The position numbers and the translations under genes were made by a program. A model generated the notes under the pieces. That model saw only the letters and a program-made list of their open reading frames with translations, was not told where the DNA came from and searched no databases. 64,000 bases of DNA. Origin: Lophius americanus (taxonomy: Eukaryota > Chordata > Actinopteri > Lophiiformes > Lophiidae). Positions 49,974 through 62,324 of this stretch are shown piece by piece (the first letter of the stretch is position 1; each line of letters begins with the position of its first letter). The DNA lies in the NCBI GenBank assembly GCA_037951165.1, contig JBBDHG010000063.1, positions 1,047,001-1,111,000 of the forward strand. Reading direction: 5' to 3'.

Positions 49974-52311
49974 ATGCCAGCAGGAACTTTTGAGAGAGCA
50001 TCTCCGTCCGCCGTGGCTAGTGGAGACCCAACCGAAAAAACCCGCAGTCTCTCAGAGAACAGGAAGGTAGGCCATGCGAATCACTCTTTTGATCATTTCA
50101 TTTTTAATTCCCATCTAATAAATTGCCATTACATCTGTTTCCCTTTCTGTTTGAAGTCCTCGAAACCCATCATGGAGAAGAGGAGACGCGCGCGCATCAA
50201 TGAGAGTCTGGGCCAGCTGAAGACCCTCATCATGGACGCACTCAAGAAAGATGTAAGGAGATAAAACAACTTTAAACATATCCACTGGATAGGTTGAGTT
50301 TAGGAACTAAATTAGCCAATCCATCACTAAATGAAGTGGTTGAAGATCTAACTAAGTATCTACTTACCCCAGTTTTAGTCTTTAAACCCAGCTGTGAAAA
50401 TACTCCTCTCTAAGTAAAAATCCTGCATTCAAAAATCACTTAAGTAAAACTATTTATTTAAGTATGCAGGTCAAAAAAGGAAATTGTCTGGCTGTTACAT
50501 TAACTTCAACGCAGCACATAGCCTATCCTAAATGAAATTCTTTTTAGCTTTGCAAGATTGACTTGCATAAAATTCACCAAATTAACTCTTACTAGATTCA
50601 TAAAGTTCACATAAAATAACAAGATCAAGTTTCTTAATTTTCTTGTTTTTGTGTCTACCCTTGATGCGAGCTGTATTGAAACTTATATTTTGTTACTGCT
50701 TTCAGCAGTTATTCTTTGAATTAAAAACTAGGTTCAATCAACCGTATTGAAATAAGGTGGACCTAAACCACCGATTCTGAATCAGCCATACTAGATTATA
50801 TTGACCCAACACAAGTATATTGAATTAAGCCAACATAATTGCTTGATACTGGAAACTAGAAAGAACTCCACATGATCTTGTGGAAATAGTTCACGTGATT
50901 TTTTCAAGTACCCATTGTTCCGTGAAATGCTCCCTCTGAGTGTTTCGATTTTTCATGAGATGTTTTTGGATGAATATTACAGCTTCATTAATGTTTATAG
51001 ACTTAGGTTGCATTTCTTCTGAGAAAGAAGTATTACTAAGAAGTCAACATTACATTTACTGTCGTTTCGAGACTGTTTTTACATAAATGTAATATAGTTA
51101 ATTTATATTAAGAGGTAAGACAAACCATATAGAAATGGGACCTACTTAATCCTTGGGTTAATAGCAAAAATTCAAAATCAATATAACCGGTGGCACATGG
51201 TTTCCAATGACCAAACGGTTATGAAATATTGTTATCTGAAAAGTAACTACTGACTACAGCTTACAGACAAATATAGTTTAGTAGAAGTACAATATTATGG
51301 AATTAAAGTATTAAGTAGCTTAAGATGGAAATAATCATGCTAACAATAACTATAACGATATATATAACATTTGAACTTCACTACAATACTTTAGTAAATG
51401 TACTTCGTTACTCTCCACCACTTACTTGATGGTTGCATTTGTCTATTTAGAGCTCCAGACATTCAAAACTGGAGAAGGCAGATATACTGGAAATGACTGT
51501 GAAGCACCTCAGGAACCTACAGAGACTTCAGATGACTGGTATGTGATCCACCCATCCATCCACCCATCCATCCATCCATCCATCCATCCATCCATACATA
51601 CATACATACATACATACATACATACATACATACATACATACATACATACATACATACATACATACATACATACATACATACATACATACATACATACATA
51701 CATACATACATACATACATACATACATACATACATACATACATACATACATACATACATACATACATACATACATACATACATACATACACACATACATA
51801 CATCCATACATCCATACATACATACATGAATTTTATTTATTCCTTCATGTTTTTCTCTCCAGCTGCTGTCAACACAGACCCGTCAGTTCTAGGAAAATAC
51901 CGAGCTGGGTTCAGCGAGTGTGTCGGAGAGGTCACCCGCTTCCTGTCCACATGTGAAGGGGTGAACACAGAAGTGCGAACCCGGCTCCTAAGTCACCTGG
52001 CGACCTGTGTGACCCAAATCAACGCTGTGAACTTCTATGGACCTCACCTAGGTGCACTGGGACTTGGTCAGACCGGTACACAGATCCCTGCTGCCCCACA
52101 GTTGCCTTGCAAAAGTGGCTCAACGATACCTGTCTCCTCCTCAGATGCCATGAAGGTGTTTGGTGGCTTCCAAGTTATGCCTACGCCGGACGGACAGTTT
52201 GCTTATCTTGTTCCTAGTGCAGCTCTCATGCCACTGAAGGCACAAAACAGCCATCACATGTCACCTGCTGCCCCCCCGGTCACCTCGGACTCTGTGTGGA
52301 GGCCGTGGTAG
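49974..52311 (+). CDS. hes1: HES1 bHLH-Orange transcriptional repressor
   Basis: Notch-responsive nuclear repressor that binds N-box/E-box DNA and recruits Groucho/TLE corepressors. The four exons 49974-50066, 50157-50252, 51451-51538 and 51863-52311 join in frame (726 nt, 241 aa) with GT-AG borders. The basic region reads KPIMEKRRRARINESL, with the proline typical of HES proteins. Helix-loop-helix spans about 43-91 (QLKTLIMDALKKD, EKADILEMTVKHLRN). The Orange domain is about 105-145 (YRAGFSECVGEVTRFLST, VRTRLLSHLATC). The protein ends in WRPW. Human HES1 is 280 aa; the shortfall is in the proline-rich middle. An AATAAA follows at 52551-52556. Zebrafish calls its hes1 ortholog her6, so the name may differ. 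Intron 3 carries a large tetranucleotide array. Confidence 0.95.
51545..51828. repeat. (CATC)n / (CATA)n microsatellite in hes1 intron 3
   Basis: About 50 bp of (ATCC)n is followed by about 230 bp of nearly pure (ATAC)n. It starts a few bases after the exon 3 donor (GT at 51539-51540) and ends about 35 bp before the exon 4 acceptor (51862). It fills almost the whole 324-bp intron. Confidence 0.98.
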
Positions 52312-52550
52312 GAGAGCACCTCATGGACTATCACACATCAAAACACATTTTTGTACATTTGTAAATGTTTTTAAGACCTACTTGAGAGAGATGTTTACAA
52401 CCATTTATGTTTTTTTTATTGGACGATAGGATATATTTTGACCTCTTTGCTTGCTGTGATTTGATAAAGTCACAATTCAACTGCCTCAAGAGGTCAAGAG
52501 AATCTCTATGTCACTTGAAAGTTTATTAAAGCACTGTATTTTTAGAGACT

Positions 52551-52556
52551 AATAAA
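52551..52556 (+). terminator. hes1 polyadenylation signal
   Basis: AATAAA lies 240 nt after the hes1 stop, in an AT-rich 3' UTR. An ATTAAA-type variant lies about 25 nt earlier. Confidence 0.75.
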
Positions 52557-52619
52557 ATGTTTCTATGATGTTTACCACAAAATTTTGCACAATGGTGTCT
52601 TTGTCATTCCCCTTCCTGA

Positions 52620-54930
52620 ATTTCACAATGGATGGGCATGTCATGCTGACGTCCATTCAAGCACAAGTCCATGATTTACACTTCACCTCAGACTTCTAGA
52701 AAGACAATTAACACCACTTGTACAGCAGTTGTTTAAATTTAGCCCCCTCCTGTGTTCCCTGTCCAAATCTGATCGTTTCCTTTGTTGTGTGGGGGAAACC
52801 TTCTTACCATCAGGAAATAAATGCCTCTCTGTGACGTAAGGAACCCAAAGGTTGCATTTAGCCCAAAAGGGCATGCTGCCTGCACAGGGAGCCTGGTGGG
52901 TCAGGGTTTGTTTACATGCAGGTCTGATGATGCTCCTACCAGATAGAAATTTGCTCTGCAATGGATGGGGTGTGACTATGAGTTGATCACCTGACATTAA
53001 GAGGAATCACTCACAGATTAATAATTCCCTTTTTAAAATGTTTCCCGTATTAAATGCGAGAAAAAAAATTCGATGATATTAGTGTGTGCGTGCAAAAGGC
53101 TCATGCACAGCAGCCCAGCAGAACCAGTCCGATGATTGTCCATTAAGTGGACAGTTGAGGGCTGATGGCCCCAGCGTGTGTCCAGAGCGTGGTGCTGACA
53201 CCGCAGGACACAAGCAGAGCATGACCAGAGGTCACAGGTGCCCCTCATTCACTCTTCAGAGACAAACGTAGCTCCAACAGCATGTTGCCTCGAATCTGGC
53301 AACCCGTCAACAGACGTAGCAGCCCATCACCATGAGACAGGGCCTCCCTTTGACAGTATCAAACAGTGGCACCTCCGCAGGCAAACCCATGCACACAGTT
53401 CATGAACATTGGGTTGTTGACGATTTAATATTCATGGAATTTAAGGGATTAGGTCAAAATGCAGCAGCGACCTTGTTTTTGCTAAGTTGATTTTATTCAC
53501 GGAGAATAAGACACAATTGCACAATTTCAACTGCAGGATCCTTCTAAGAATAAAATTTATAAATGCTAGTTTATAATTCTGCCTTTCAAATGATGGCATA
53601 CCAAATCCTCTCAAACTCATTAAAACTCAGTTTGCGCAAATGATACAGTCAATTACGTTTACATCTCTGTTTTGGCACAACATTGGCAAGACTGGCAGTA
53701 AAGAGGACTTAAAGACAAAAATAGTGCTCCCCCTCCATCAGAGCATCCTTTGAGAAGACCCTCCGAAACACAAAAACAAAGACGGGCCCCTCAGTGACTC
53801 AATGGCTCCTCTCTTTGTGACCCTCTCCATCTTCATAAAGGACTTTCCCCTTGTTTATCCAGGAAGAGGTTTAATGGCTAGGATGGGGGGAGGACCATGC
53901 TGTCACTTTCAACGTGCTAAAGAAGGCTTATTGTTGCCTGCTCTCAAAGGTCTTGGTCTTAAAGGCTTTTTGAGAACTCCTCAGGCCGGGCTGTTTGCTT
54001 TAAATAAGAGGAGCTGTGAAGTGCTGACAGGTCACCCCTGTCCACACATTTATACGATGGAGAATCTGTAAAAAATCTGCTTTCCCGACTTGTCATCCTG
54101 GTGTTCAGCGGTATTGAACCCCTTCTTTCCATTTTCCTTATCCCCTCTCCCTACATCTCCTTTATCAAACCAACTTTGATGCCCTGTTTTCCCAAACTGT
54201 GTAAAGCACAGAACGTAAACATCAAGCAGCGCAAGGTCTTCCCCTTCGCTGCACTCCATGATTGATGGCCTCCCCTCTGAAATCCAGTGACAACAGTGAC
54301 AGGTTCCCTGCTTGTAACTCCCTGACACTCACCGGAAACCTTCACTGCCTCCGCCCCTGTGGGTGTACTGGCGTAGTATTGTTCCAATGGATGCATGGTG
54401 GATGATGGGGGTCGGGGCAGTCAGCTGTGGTTCACATCAAGGCTAATGAATGCATTATGCGCTCAATATCAATGGTGAATGAACAATGCTCTGTGTCCCT
54501 TCACTCCAATTCATCGTTTTTGATTTAACTGGTTGTTTTGGAAAAACTCACTCAACAACATACTGGTGGAAGCTTAATTTCCAGGGGGTGAATTTAACTT
54601 CCACATGACACGATAACACTGGAAGGGGAAAATTTATTACGCTCAACCCACATAGAGTCATGATGTTGTGACCATTAATACCAAGTAGCTCTGGAACCAG
54701 ATCACAAGTCATGGCATCTTCAAAGGAGATGTTGTGTTGAATGTCGTCGGAGAGAGGAGGGGGCTGTTGTCTTCTCTGGTGCTTCTGGCCATATGCCCAC
54801 CAACACTTCTGAGAACCATGAAGATTCACTTTCACAGCAGGTTTCCCTTTAAAGTGAAACATCTCATCATACAAATAATGCAAGTACATTCAAACTGTGT
54901 CCAACAAACTACTGATTCTTACCTGACAGC
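52620..54930. other. Gene-free region downstream of hes1
   Basis: No exon was recognised. The sequence has balanced base composition and few obvious repeats, as in the region upstream of hes1. It may hold regulatory elements. Nothing in it can be named from sequence alone. Confidence 0.4.
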
Positions 54931-54934
54931 AACC

Positions 54935-55546
54935 AAAGGGGAGCGGGTCAAATGCAGAGAAATCATTTCACTATGTTGTGCTGTATGTGATTTATAAAGG
55001 ACTTCATCTGCATCGTTTCTCCCTGGAGCTATCAAACTGTACAACTCTGGAGTGTAATCCACCTCCACCTGCGAAGTCCCTCTCATTAGAGACTTTTTCA
55101 TCAGTCTACATTTTAATACCCAACTCTGAACACTCAGGCTGTCCTGCACAAAGCTGCATATACTTTCATGTAACGAGGTACGCGCTGTGTCTCAGTCACT
55201 TGACTGCAATAGAATTCATATTTAAAAATGACACATTTTGATGACTCTATTGTAAATACATTTCAATTTTTTACTCTCTGTTTTATTTTATATTCATTTT
55301 GATATTCTTTCTTCATTTATATTTTTACCATAGGGCTCTGTTTTATCTGTTTGTGTATTTTGTTCTACCTGTATGCTGCTGTAAAACTATAATTTCACTC
55401 TTGATACTAATAAAGTGTCATCTCATGTCATCTCATGTCATCTCATGTCATCTCATGTCACCTCATGTCATCTCATGTCATCTCATGTCATCTCATGTCA
55501 CCTCATGTCATCTCATGTCATCTCATGTCACCTAATGTCATCTCAT
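54935..55546 (+). repeat. Dispersed repeat / LINE 3' end with 10-bp tandem tail
   Basis: 'gggtcaaatgcagagaaatc' at about 54947 is the end of a common fish repeat. A LINE-like 3' end around 55360-55415 (TACTAATAAAGTG) passes directly into a tandem of TCATCTCATG (55416-55546, about 13 copies with CACC and TAAT variants). Some LINE families end in short tandem tails, so the array may have grown from such a tail. Confidence 0.7.
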
Positions 55547-56070
55547 TCTCTTATCTTTCCACAGACACCACTGACCTTTGGGTGCCCATGATCCTTAGGC
55601 CAGTTCACCAGCTGTAATTCCTCAATTTATTTTGGTATGTACTAACTACTGCAAACCAGAAACCCCAAAAATGATGCGTCGAGATGACCTAGTCATCATG
55701 CCATCACAATGGCATCCTTGTCAAAGTCACATAGTTACAGTTATGCTTGCCCATTTTTCCTACTTCAAACACATTAACTCGGAAAACAAATGTTGTTGCT
55801 TCCAAATATATCCCACCGCTGTCAGGTACGACTGAAACGGGATGATCAACGCCATTCTGACTCCACGTCTCAGTGGCTATAATGTAATGGTTTATCAATG
55901 TATGTATAAAGTTGGTCATCAATAACTATTACACAAGAACATCTCCATTTGTTTATAGCTTGTATATTTGTTTATTTCCTTATCCATTTAATTTAAAATA
56001 ATTTATATGACCTTTGTACTGTGAGAGCTCAGTTAACGGGAGTCAAATTCTTTGTATGCATATACATGGC
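55547..56070. other. Intergenic, no gene seen
   Basis: No exon was recognised. A Tc1-like fragment may lie near 55560-55660 ('ttaggccagttcaccag'). Confidence 0.35.
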
Positions 56071-56102
56071 CAATAAAGCTGATTCTGATTCTGATTCTGT
56101 GC
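56071..56102 (+). repeat. LINE 3' tail with TGATTC repeats
   Basis: AATAAAGC is followed by (TGATTC)3, the characteristic end of an L2/CR1-type LINE 3' UTR in fish. The coding part is absent. Confidence 0.6.
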
Positions 56103-56639
56103 TTTGCAGTTCTGTGTGAAGTCAGACACATGACATTGTTTCATCCTTCTTTATTTTATACTACCAAGTGAGAGGAAAAACGCTCCAACATATAATCTAA
56201 AACAAAAAGAAAAATGGCTTTTCTGTTTATAATCAGGCAATCAGACATCAGAGATTGCAACTGAGGAAATAAACGAGTGCCAGGTAGAGGCACTTTCCTC
56301 AATGAACTGATAATTTATAGCAAGCAGTCATGTTTGTTTTGGAGGCTCTGCTCTTTGAGCTAGCACTCCAGAATTCCCTTCAGAAATCGGGATTCTACTA
56401 ACTCAAATATTCTAGTCTTAAGAGAACATTTTTATGTCCAGCGGGGCTGAATGTGCGAGCAAATGCATATTTAATTCATAATCCAAAAAATGTATTTCAG
56501 TCAGAACAAACACATGACTCAAGAAAAAAAATGCGAGTTACATAAAAAATATTTGCTATTAGTTTGTCAGATAGTCTTTCCTTTGGACCAGGGAGATGGA
56601 TAGTCGGTTCCGTGCGGCATAAACAGTAATGTCGGTGTT

Positions 56640-56900
56640 GTATCGGTGAAGAAAGAGCTGAGTCGTACGGCAAAGCTCTCAACTTACCAGTCCATATACG
56701 TGCCAACCCTCATCTTTGGTCATGAGCTCTGGGAAGTGACTGAAAGAATGAGGTTGAGAATCCAAGTGGCTGGTAGGAGTTTCCTTCGTAGGCTGGCTGA
56801 GCGCAGCCTACGAGATAAGGTGAGGAGCTCCAGCATCCAGAGAAAACTCGATGACGAGTTACTGCCCCAGACGATGACAGCTGGAAAGGAAGACTGAGCT
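56640..56900 (+). mobile_element. LINE reverse-transcriptase C-terminal fragment
   Basis: An open frame from 56646 reads KKELSRTAKLSTYQSIYVPT, HELWEVTERMRLRIQVAGRS and FLRRLAERSLRDKVRSSSI. I recognise this as the C-terminal part of a very common fish non-LTR retrotransposon reverse transcriptase. The piece is truncated at both ends and ends in TGA at about 56897. It is not a host gene. Confidence 0.8.
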
Positions 56901-59139
56901 TGCATGAGCGGATTTCCTTAGAGCATTGTTTTTTTGTGGATAAAGTACACTTGAGAGAAAAAAACAACGTTATCAAGGGTGAGGGTTACACTTTGTCAAA
57001 TAATATTTTTGGGAGTTTTTTCTGAAAAACAAGACAAACACTTAAAAGTTGGTTGATGTTGAATGGACCGAAGCGATAAAGGGTAATACAACATCAGAGT
57101 GACATTTAATCATAATTTTATAACATTACTGGCTAGTTGAGAGCCATAACAGTGTTTTTGAAGCAAGAGCATCTGAAAATGGAACTGCAGCTTTGATGCT
57201 CTAGCCGGTTTACATTTTTCCCATAAATAAACTTGAATCACCATCACACTTTGTGTTGTTTTGATTTCAAATGCAAAAAGGGTTTATTAATTGAATTTAA
57301 TGACTTAATGAGAGGGCGAAACATTTTAAATTGACTAAATGAGCAGACAGCGTTATCATAACTGTTATTCATTCTCCTCTTTAACAATTTGTTTTATCTT
57401 CATGTTGAATATTTCAGGTAGTTTCCAAACCACTTATGATCAACTGCAACTGCATGATTACGGTTTTCCACAACACTGCTGAGAAATTCGGAGGATTTTA
57501 ATGATGATGCGCCGGGGTGGATAACGAGAGCTTAATATGTGAAGTGAACTTAAGCAGCTTCTCAGTGGGTTTTTCCACCATGGAACAATAGCCTCTTGAA
57601 AAACTTATCATTTAGCTTAAAGTTGGTGCATTGGAGGTATTTCACTTGTTTCCCTGCAACAATTCGTAAGATTTTGCAGTCGCTCTTCAACATACAATGA
57701 AGGGCTGCATGCATGCATAATAAAACCTCTCCATCTGGGCTGCTGGAAACAAAACAAGCAAAGTCGTATGAGAGCCGGGTCCACATGGCCATAGATCCCG
57801 ATTCATCCTCCATAGTTGTAATGTGATGATAAGAAGCTTATAGCCTCTTGTTATCATCCAATAGGGACAGACAAGACAAAACCCAGTATACCAGTATGCG
57901 AAAAGATTACCATTCTGATGAAATCTCTGCGTCCACTTAACACCCACATCGGGTCAACTGTTCTTAATTTGGTCAGCAACACCAATTTAGCTTCCATTTG
58001 GGCGTTTGGGTGCACTGAGGGGTAAATATTGACCCTTGTTTGTAAGCAAGATGCACATATAGAGTGGGTGAAGTGGCCTGTTTGTGTTCTCGGGTTGTTT
58101 AGGTCATTGTGTCATGGATGATGTCACAATCTCATTCGCTGAGAGATAGGATCTAATGGACACCCACTCACTCAAAAGCAACAGGTGTTGGTTTGACATA
58201 ATTTAAGTGAAGCTGAAAAAAAAATCAACAAACACATTTTTCAACTGATTTGAATAATTTTAATCTTGAGATTGATAAATATACCCCATGCAAATAAAAA
58301 GTATGATGTAATTGGTGATAGATGTGAAATCAGCTTACATATACGGATCAAAAACCCTTCTCTAGAATTATTGCCCCAGGCATTGAGTCTCATATGACCT
58401 CTACACTTTGTCCGGGTATGCTGCCCTGCCCTTAACACCTCCGGCCTCACCAGCCGTCTTAACTCTGTGGGAAACCCCCCCAGTGCTTTGTGTTGTTTTG
58501 GGCATTTTGTGTCTCAGCAGATAATGTCCACACCCCTTCGTTTCTTTCCTCTCCCATCTGAGGAGCTGCTGTGGAGAGCATGGTGCGGCACTAACTGCCA
58601 TCTAAGCAGGACAGAAAGCGGTGGTCTGACCATGGTTGGGGTTAAGCCCTTAGGGGGTTAAGAGCTGCTTTTCATTGAGTGACAGAACAGCGCTTCCACC
58701 CTGCTGCTGTTGGTTTGCTAGGTGCTGAGAGTAAGGGGCAGTGATGGAGGCTGACACATGATTTGGGATTGAAGGTAACTCTATGAACCTCTGAAAAGTT
58801 GTGGGAACAGATATTGCTCAAACCCATAGAGCTTTAGTACCAATTTTTCTAGTGATCGCAAATTCCCAAAGATACAATAGGTATAATTCGAGCAAAATGA
58901 GTATAAATTTCAAGTTGAAATTATTTATAACGATTATCTTATTATTAGAAACCGATTATATTCCTTTGCTTATTTCCTAAATATTAACAAGCCTATCGCT
59001 GTATTACTAGAGTTTGATACAATTGAGCAACTTACTAACAGCACTTAAAACCACAGTGACACAGTCACCTTTTAAATTGATATGTCAAACACGTTAGCAC
59101 AAAGTTGAATACAGTCATTGAGCCACATGGTTTTAATTT
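56901..59139. other. Intergenic, no gene seen
   Basis: No exon was recognised. The part at 58370-58720 is less AT-rich and looks unique. The frames at 57562-57813, 57687-57947 and 58401-58601 have no domain. Confidence 0.4.
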
Positions 59140-59455
59140 GGTAATGGTAAATGGACTTTACTTATATTGCGCTTTTCTAGTATGCTTGACCACTCAAAGC
59201 ACTTTACAACAAAAGCCAGCATTCACCTATTCACGCAAACATTCATACAGCGATGAAAGAGGCTGCCATGCAAGGCGCCTTCTGCTTATCAGGAGCAGGA
59301 GCGGTCACGCCATCAGTCACACACCAATGGAACAGCCATTGGGAGCAACTTGGGGTTCAGTATCTTGCCCAAAGACCATGTGGACTGCAGTGGCCGGGAA
59401 GCGAACCACCGACCTTCAGATAAGTGCTCAGCCGCTCGACCGACCGAGTTTATTT
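59140..59455 (+). repeat. Dispersed repeat, longer copy
   Basis: 'gtaaatggactttacttata', 'ctcaaagcactttacaaca' and 'ttggggttcagtatcttgcc', then 'gaaccaccgaccttcagata'. This is a common fish interspersed repeat. It shares its two ends with 49150-49322. The 169-residue frame over it is an artefact. Confidence 0.7.
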
Positions 59456-62324
59456 TACCTGGCAAACATAAATCCGTCCCTCTCCTTTAGGACCACTCTG
59501 CTTCCGAAAAATAGAAAAAACAGGACCTGTTCTGCTGTAAGGTCCCTGGTTTATGTGTGGTTGAACATTGTCCAACAAAATCATCTCAGGATTAGGATAG
59601 TTTTGTTTAGGTGAAGCAGAAATGGAGTCGGAAAGTTCCATTCCTCATGAATGACTGGGTTCATGAAAGTTTGATAGTTGTGTCAAGCATTTTTAACCAT
59701 TATTTTTTTTTAAATTTGTTCAAAATGGAGCTGTTTAGTAGTTTTAAGTTATGGTTTATGTAACTTCTCGTAATATAGTAGCTTATTAGGAACAGCAATC
59801 GGAAAAAAAAGGGTTCCGTCATTCTGTCAGTCTTTTGGCTGCTCTGAATTATTTATTAGAAAACACCTTCATTGAACAAAGATTTGCTTTAAACGACGTC
59901 CATATAACTCGGTGCTCAAGTTAACAGCCCAGTTCTTTAAACATCCTGTTCATCCCATAGTTTTGGTCAAGTGATGCTTACGTCTAAAATAAGACCATCC
60001 CTCCATACTCTGAAAGCTAGACAGCCACAACTTTTTTGTCGTGTGAATTGTGATGTCATTCAAGTGGGACAGAGCACCCAATCGACCCTGTGGCCTTTGA
60101 CCCTTATTAACCCTGGGTTAGGGGGCTATATTCAAGGTGTAGCCATCTGTGTGCCTTGTTGTACCAAGGCCTCCGCCCTCCTTCTCTCTTTATCATCCCT
60201 CCCAGTGTTCGGGGGCATAAGAGTGGTCAGAGGAGGGCTTGCATAGATTACAAATATATATGTGTGCAAAGACAGTCATGAAATTTATGGATATTTATCA
60301 AAGCTATGCAATTACAACTTTGAGCAACTGAATATTTCCATTTTCTTTATATTTTCTAAACAAATCTTAGATGATTTTAAATGATATAAAATCAATGACA
60401 AGCCTCTAAAATATGAATCAGTTTTTTATCAGCAATGAAAGCATTAATCACAAAATTAGACACATTAGAAATCATTTGAAAGAAAGAAATCTGGATCCGG
60501 ATGATGGTCCAGGTCACAACTAAGACCCAATGAATGAAAAAATAACATCTCTTTGCGTAATCCTGTTACAGACAGAGGAGCAGACAGACACAAAGAAAAA
60601 CGTTATATAATTGACAGAGGAAATAACAACATTTCCTTATAGAAAAAGTGGTTCTAGAAACGTCTACTTTTGGATAATTTCTTTAGGTCCACCAGGTAGA
60701 TAAATCGATACAGTTTGGGATTTTCATGAAACATTGCAGACGGATTTGTCATGTGCCATGGAAGACCACCTTTCATTTCTGAGGGGATCCAGGTGACGGT
60801 GCAGAACTTGTTCACAGATTTTGATAAATTTAGTAGAAAAGTTGAGAATTTGGAGAAGAAGATTCCATCCAGTTTCGGAATTGATCATAATGAAGGTGCC
60901 GATTAAAGTTTCCATTTTCATTTTTTAAGACTTTTTTAATGTTTTTTTTGCCAATTTTTGGGTCCATGATGTTTTTATACAGTCTTGAAATACGCAAAAC
61001 CCCAGAGGGAAGCCATTTAACTCAAAAAGCTTGGGCAGATTTGCATGAACTCTGAATCAGAGATTGGAATTTGGGGCGGAAGGGAACATTTTGAACAATC
61101 TTCCCAGTGGAACACAAAAATCACAATTCAAGGTGACTGTTTTCAAAATTAAGGATAAAATTGGTTTTATGAAGGTAGTAAGTAACCTGTCAGGTAGGAC
61201 CTTTTGCAGGTAATGCTAATGTTTTGGTTGAAGTTTTCGTTCTGATAGTACGGCCTTTTACTCAAATGAGATTATAAATGCAGGATTTTAACCCCTTTAA
61301 TATTCTGTAAAACTGTTTGAGTTTCTATTTCGTATAGAAAATATGTCTGAACCTTTTATAATATAACCCAGTGGCAGCAAGTACATGCTAAAGTGTAAGT
61401 GGGCCAGGATGCAGCCCTGGGGGACACCACAGGTCAAAGGAGCAGAGAAGCATCAACCATGGCTGATGAGAAAGTCTGATTAGATCAGTGGGATTCTTTT
61501 TTCTTGGCTTGTTAAGAATATGATGACTTACTAAACAGAATTATTTAACCCAATACAAACAATCTAAACCAAAATACATCTGATATAACGATTTGTCATT
61601 TTATGGCGAATTTGGAGTTTCTAAGATATTAAATTAATAAACGCTCCAACAAAATAAAATAAGCAAAGACATATTTTTTACATTGTGAGGATTTTAATCA
61701 TCTTGGGTCACTTTATATAATATAAGAATTAGTTTATGGAAGAGTTTTACTTCTAAATAATCTGAATACTTCTTCTACTACAGTCAGGGGACGGACACTG
61801 TTTCTTGCCTTTCCAAAATTCCAATTTGTTTTCATTTAAATGGCCAGCTTATTCCAGATGTTTTAATTCTGTAAAAATGAAATACAGCACCTGCAAATTG
61901 TAATGTCCAAATGAGTACTGTACCCTTTTAATGTCGCGATGAGTGTCCCATTTTACATTTAAACCCTTTAACTCTAATGCGACTCTGACTGTAACCAAGA
62001 GGTTATCCACTGCACACCTACAACGGAGTAAAGGCATGTACTGGTAATTCAATTCATGTTAGCAGCTGATATAGACAGTACATTTGGCAGTTCTTAAAAA
62101 GCAGTGAACTATGAACATTAGAGGAAAAAGGTTCATCTACCCCTCTTATCACTCAGGAGCACTCATGTAAACTGGTTATCAGCGGCTGAGTAGGAGGTTT
62201 GTTTACACTATTAACTGTGACATTTAGAACATGTAATATGACCACTTGTGTGCAAAATGGCCAAATTCATAAAGAGGTATTTTCTCAGAGAACACAGTTC
62301 ATACAACAGAGGAAACAACTTATT
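59456..62324. other. Intergenic between hes1 desert and cpn2
   Basis: No gene was recognised. A repeat-like string 'gccctgggggacaccacagg' near 61413-61434 resembles a piece of an interspersed element. The interval 60000-60240 is relatively GC-rich and unique-looking. No clear polyadenylation signal for cpn2 was located. Confidence 0.4.

Noticed and set aside
51509..51823. Long open frames on both strands (Tyr-Ile-His or Met-Tyr-Val-Cys repeats)
   Set aside because: They come only from the tetranucleotide repeat inside a hes1 intron.
59105..59614. 169-residue plus-strand frame
   Set aside because: It lies over a dispersed fish repeat that also occurs at 49150 and has no protein family resemblance.
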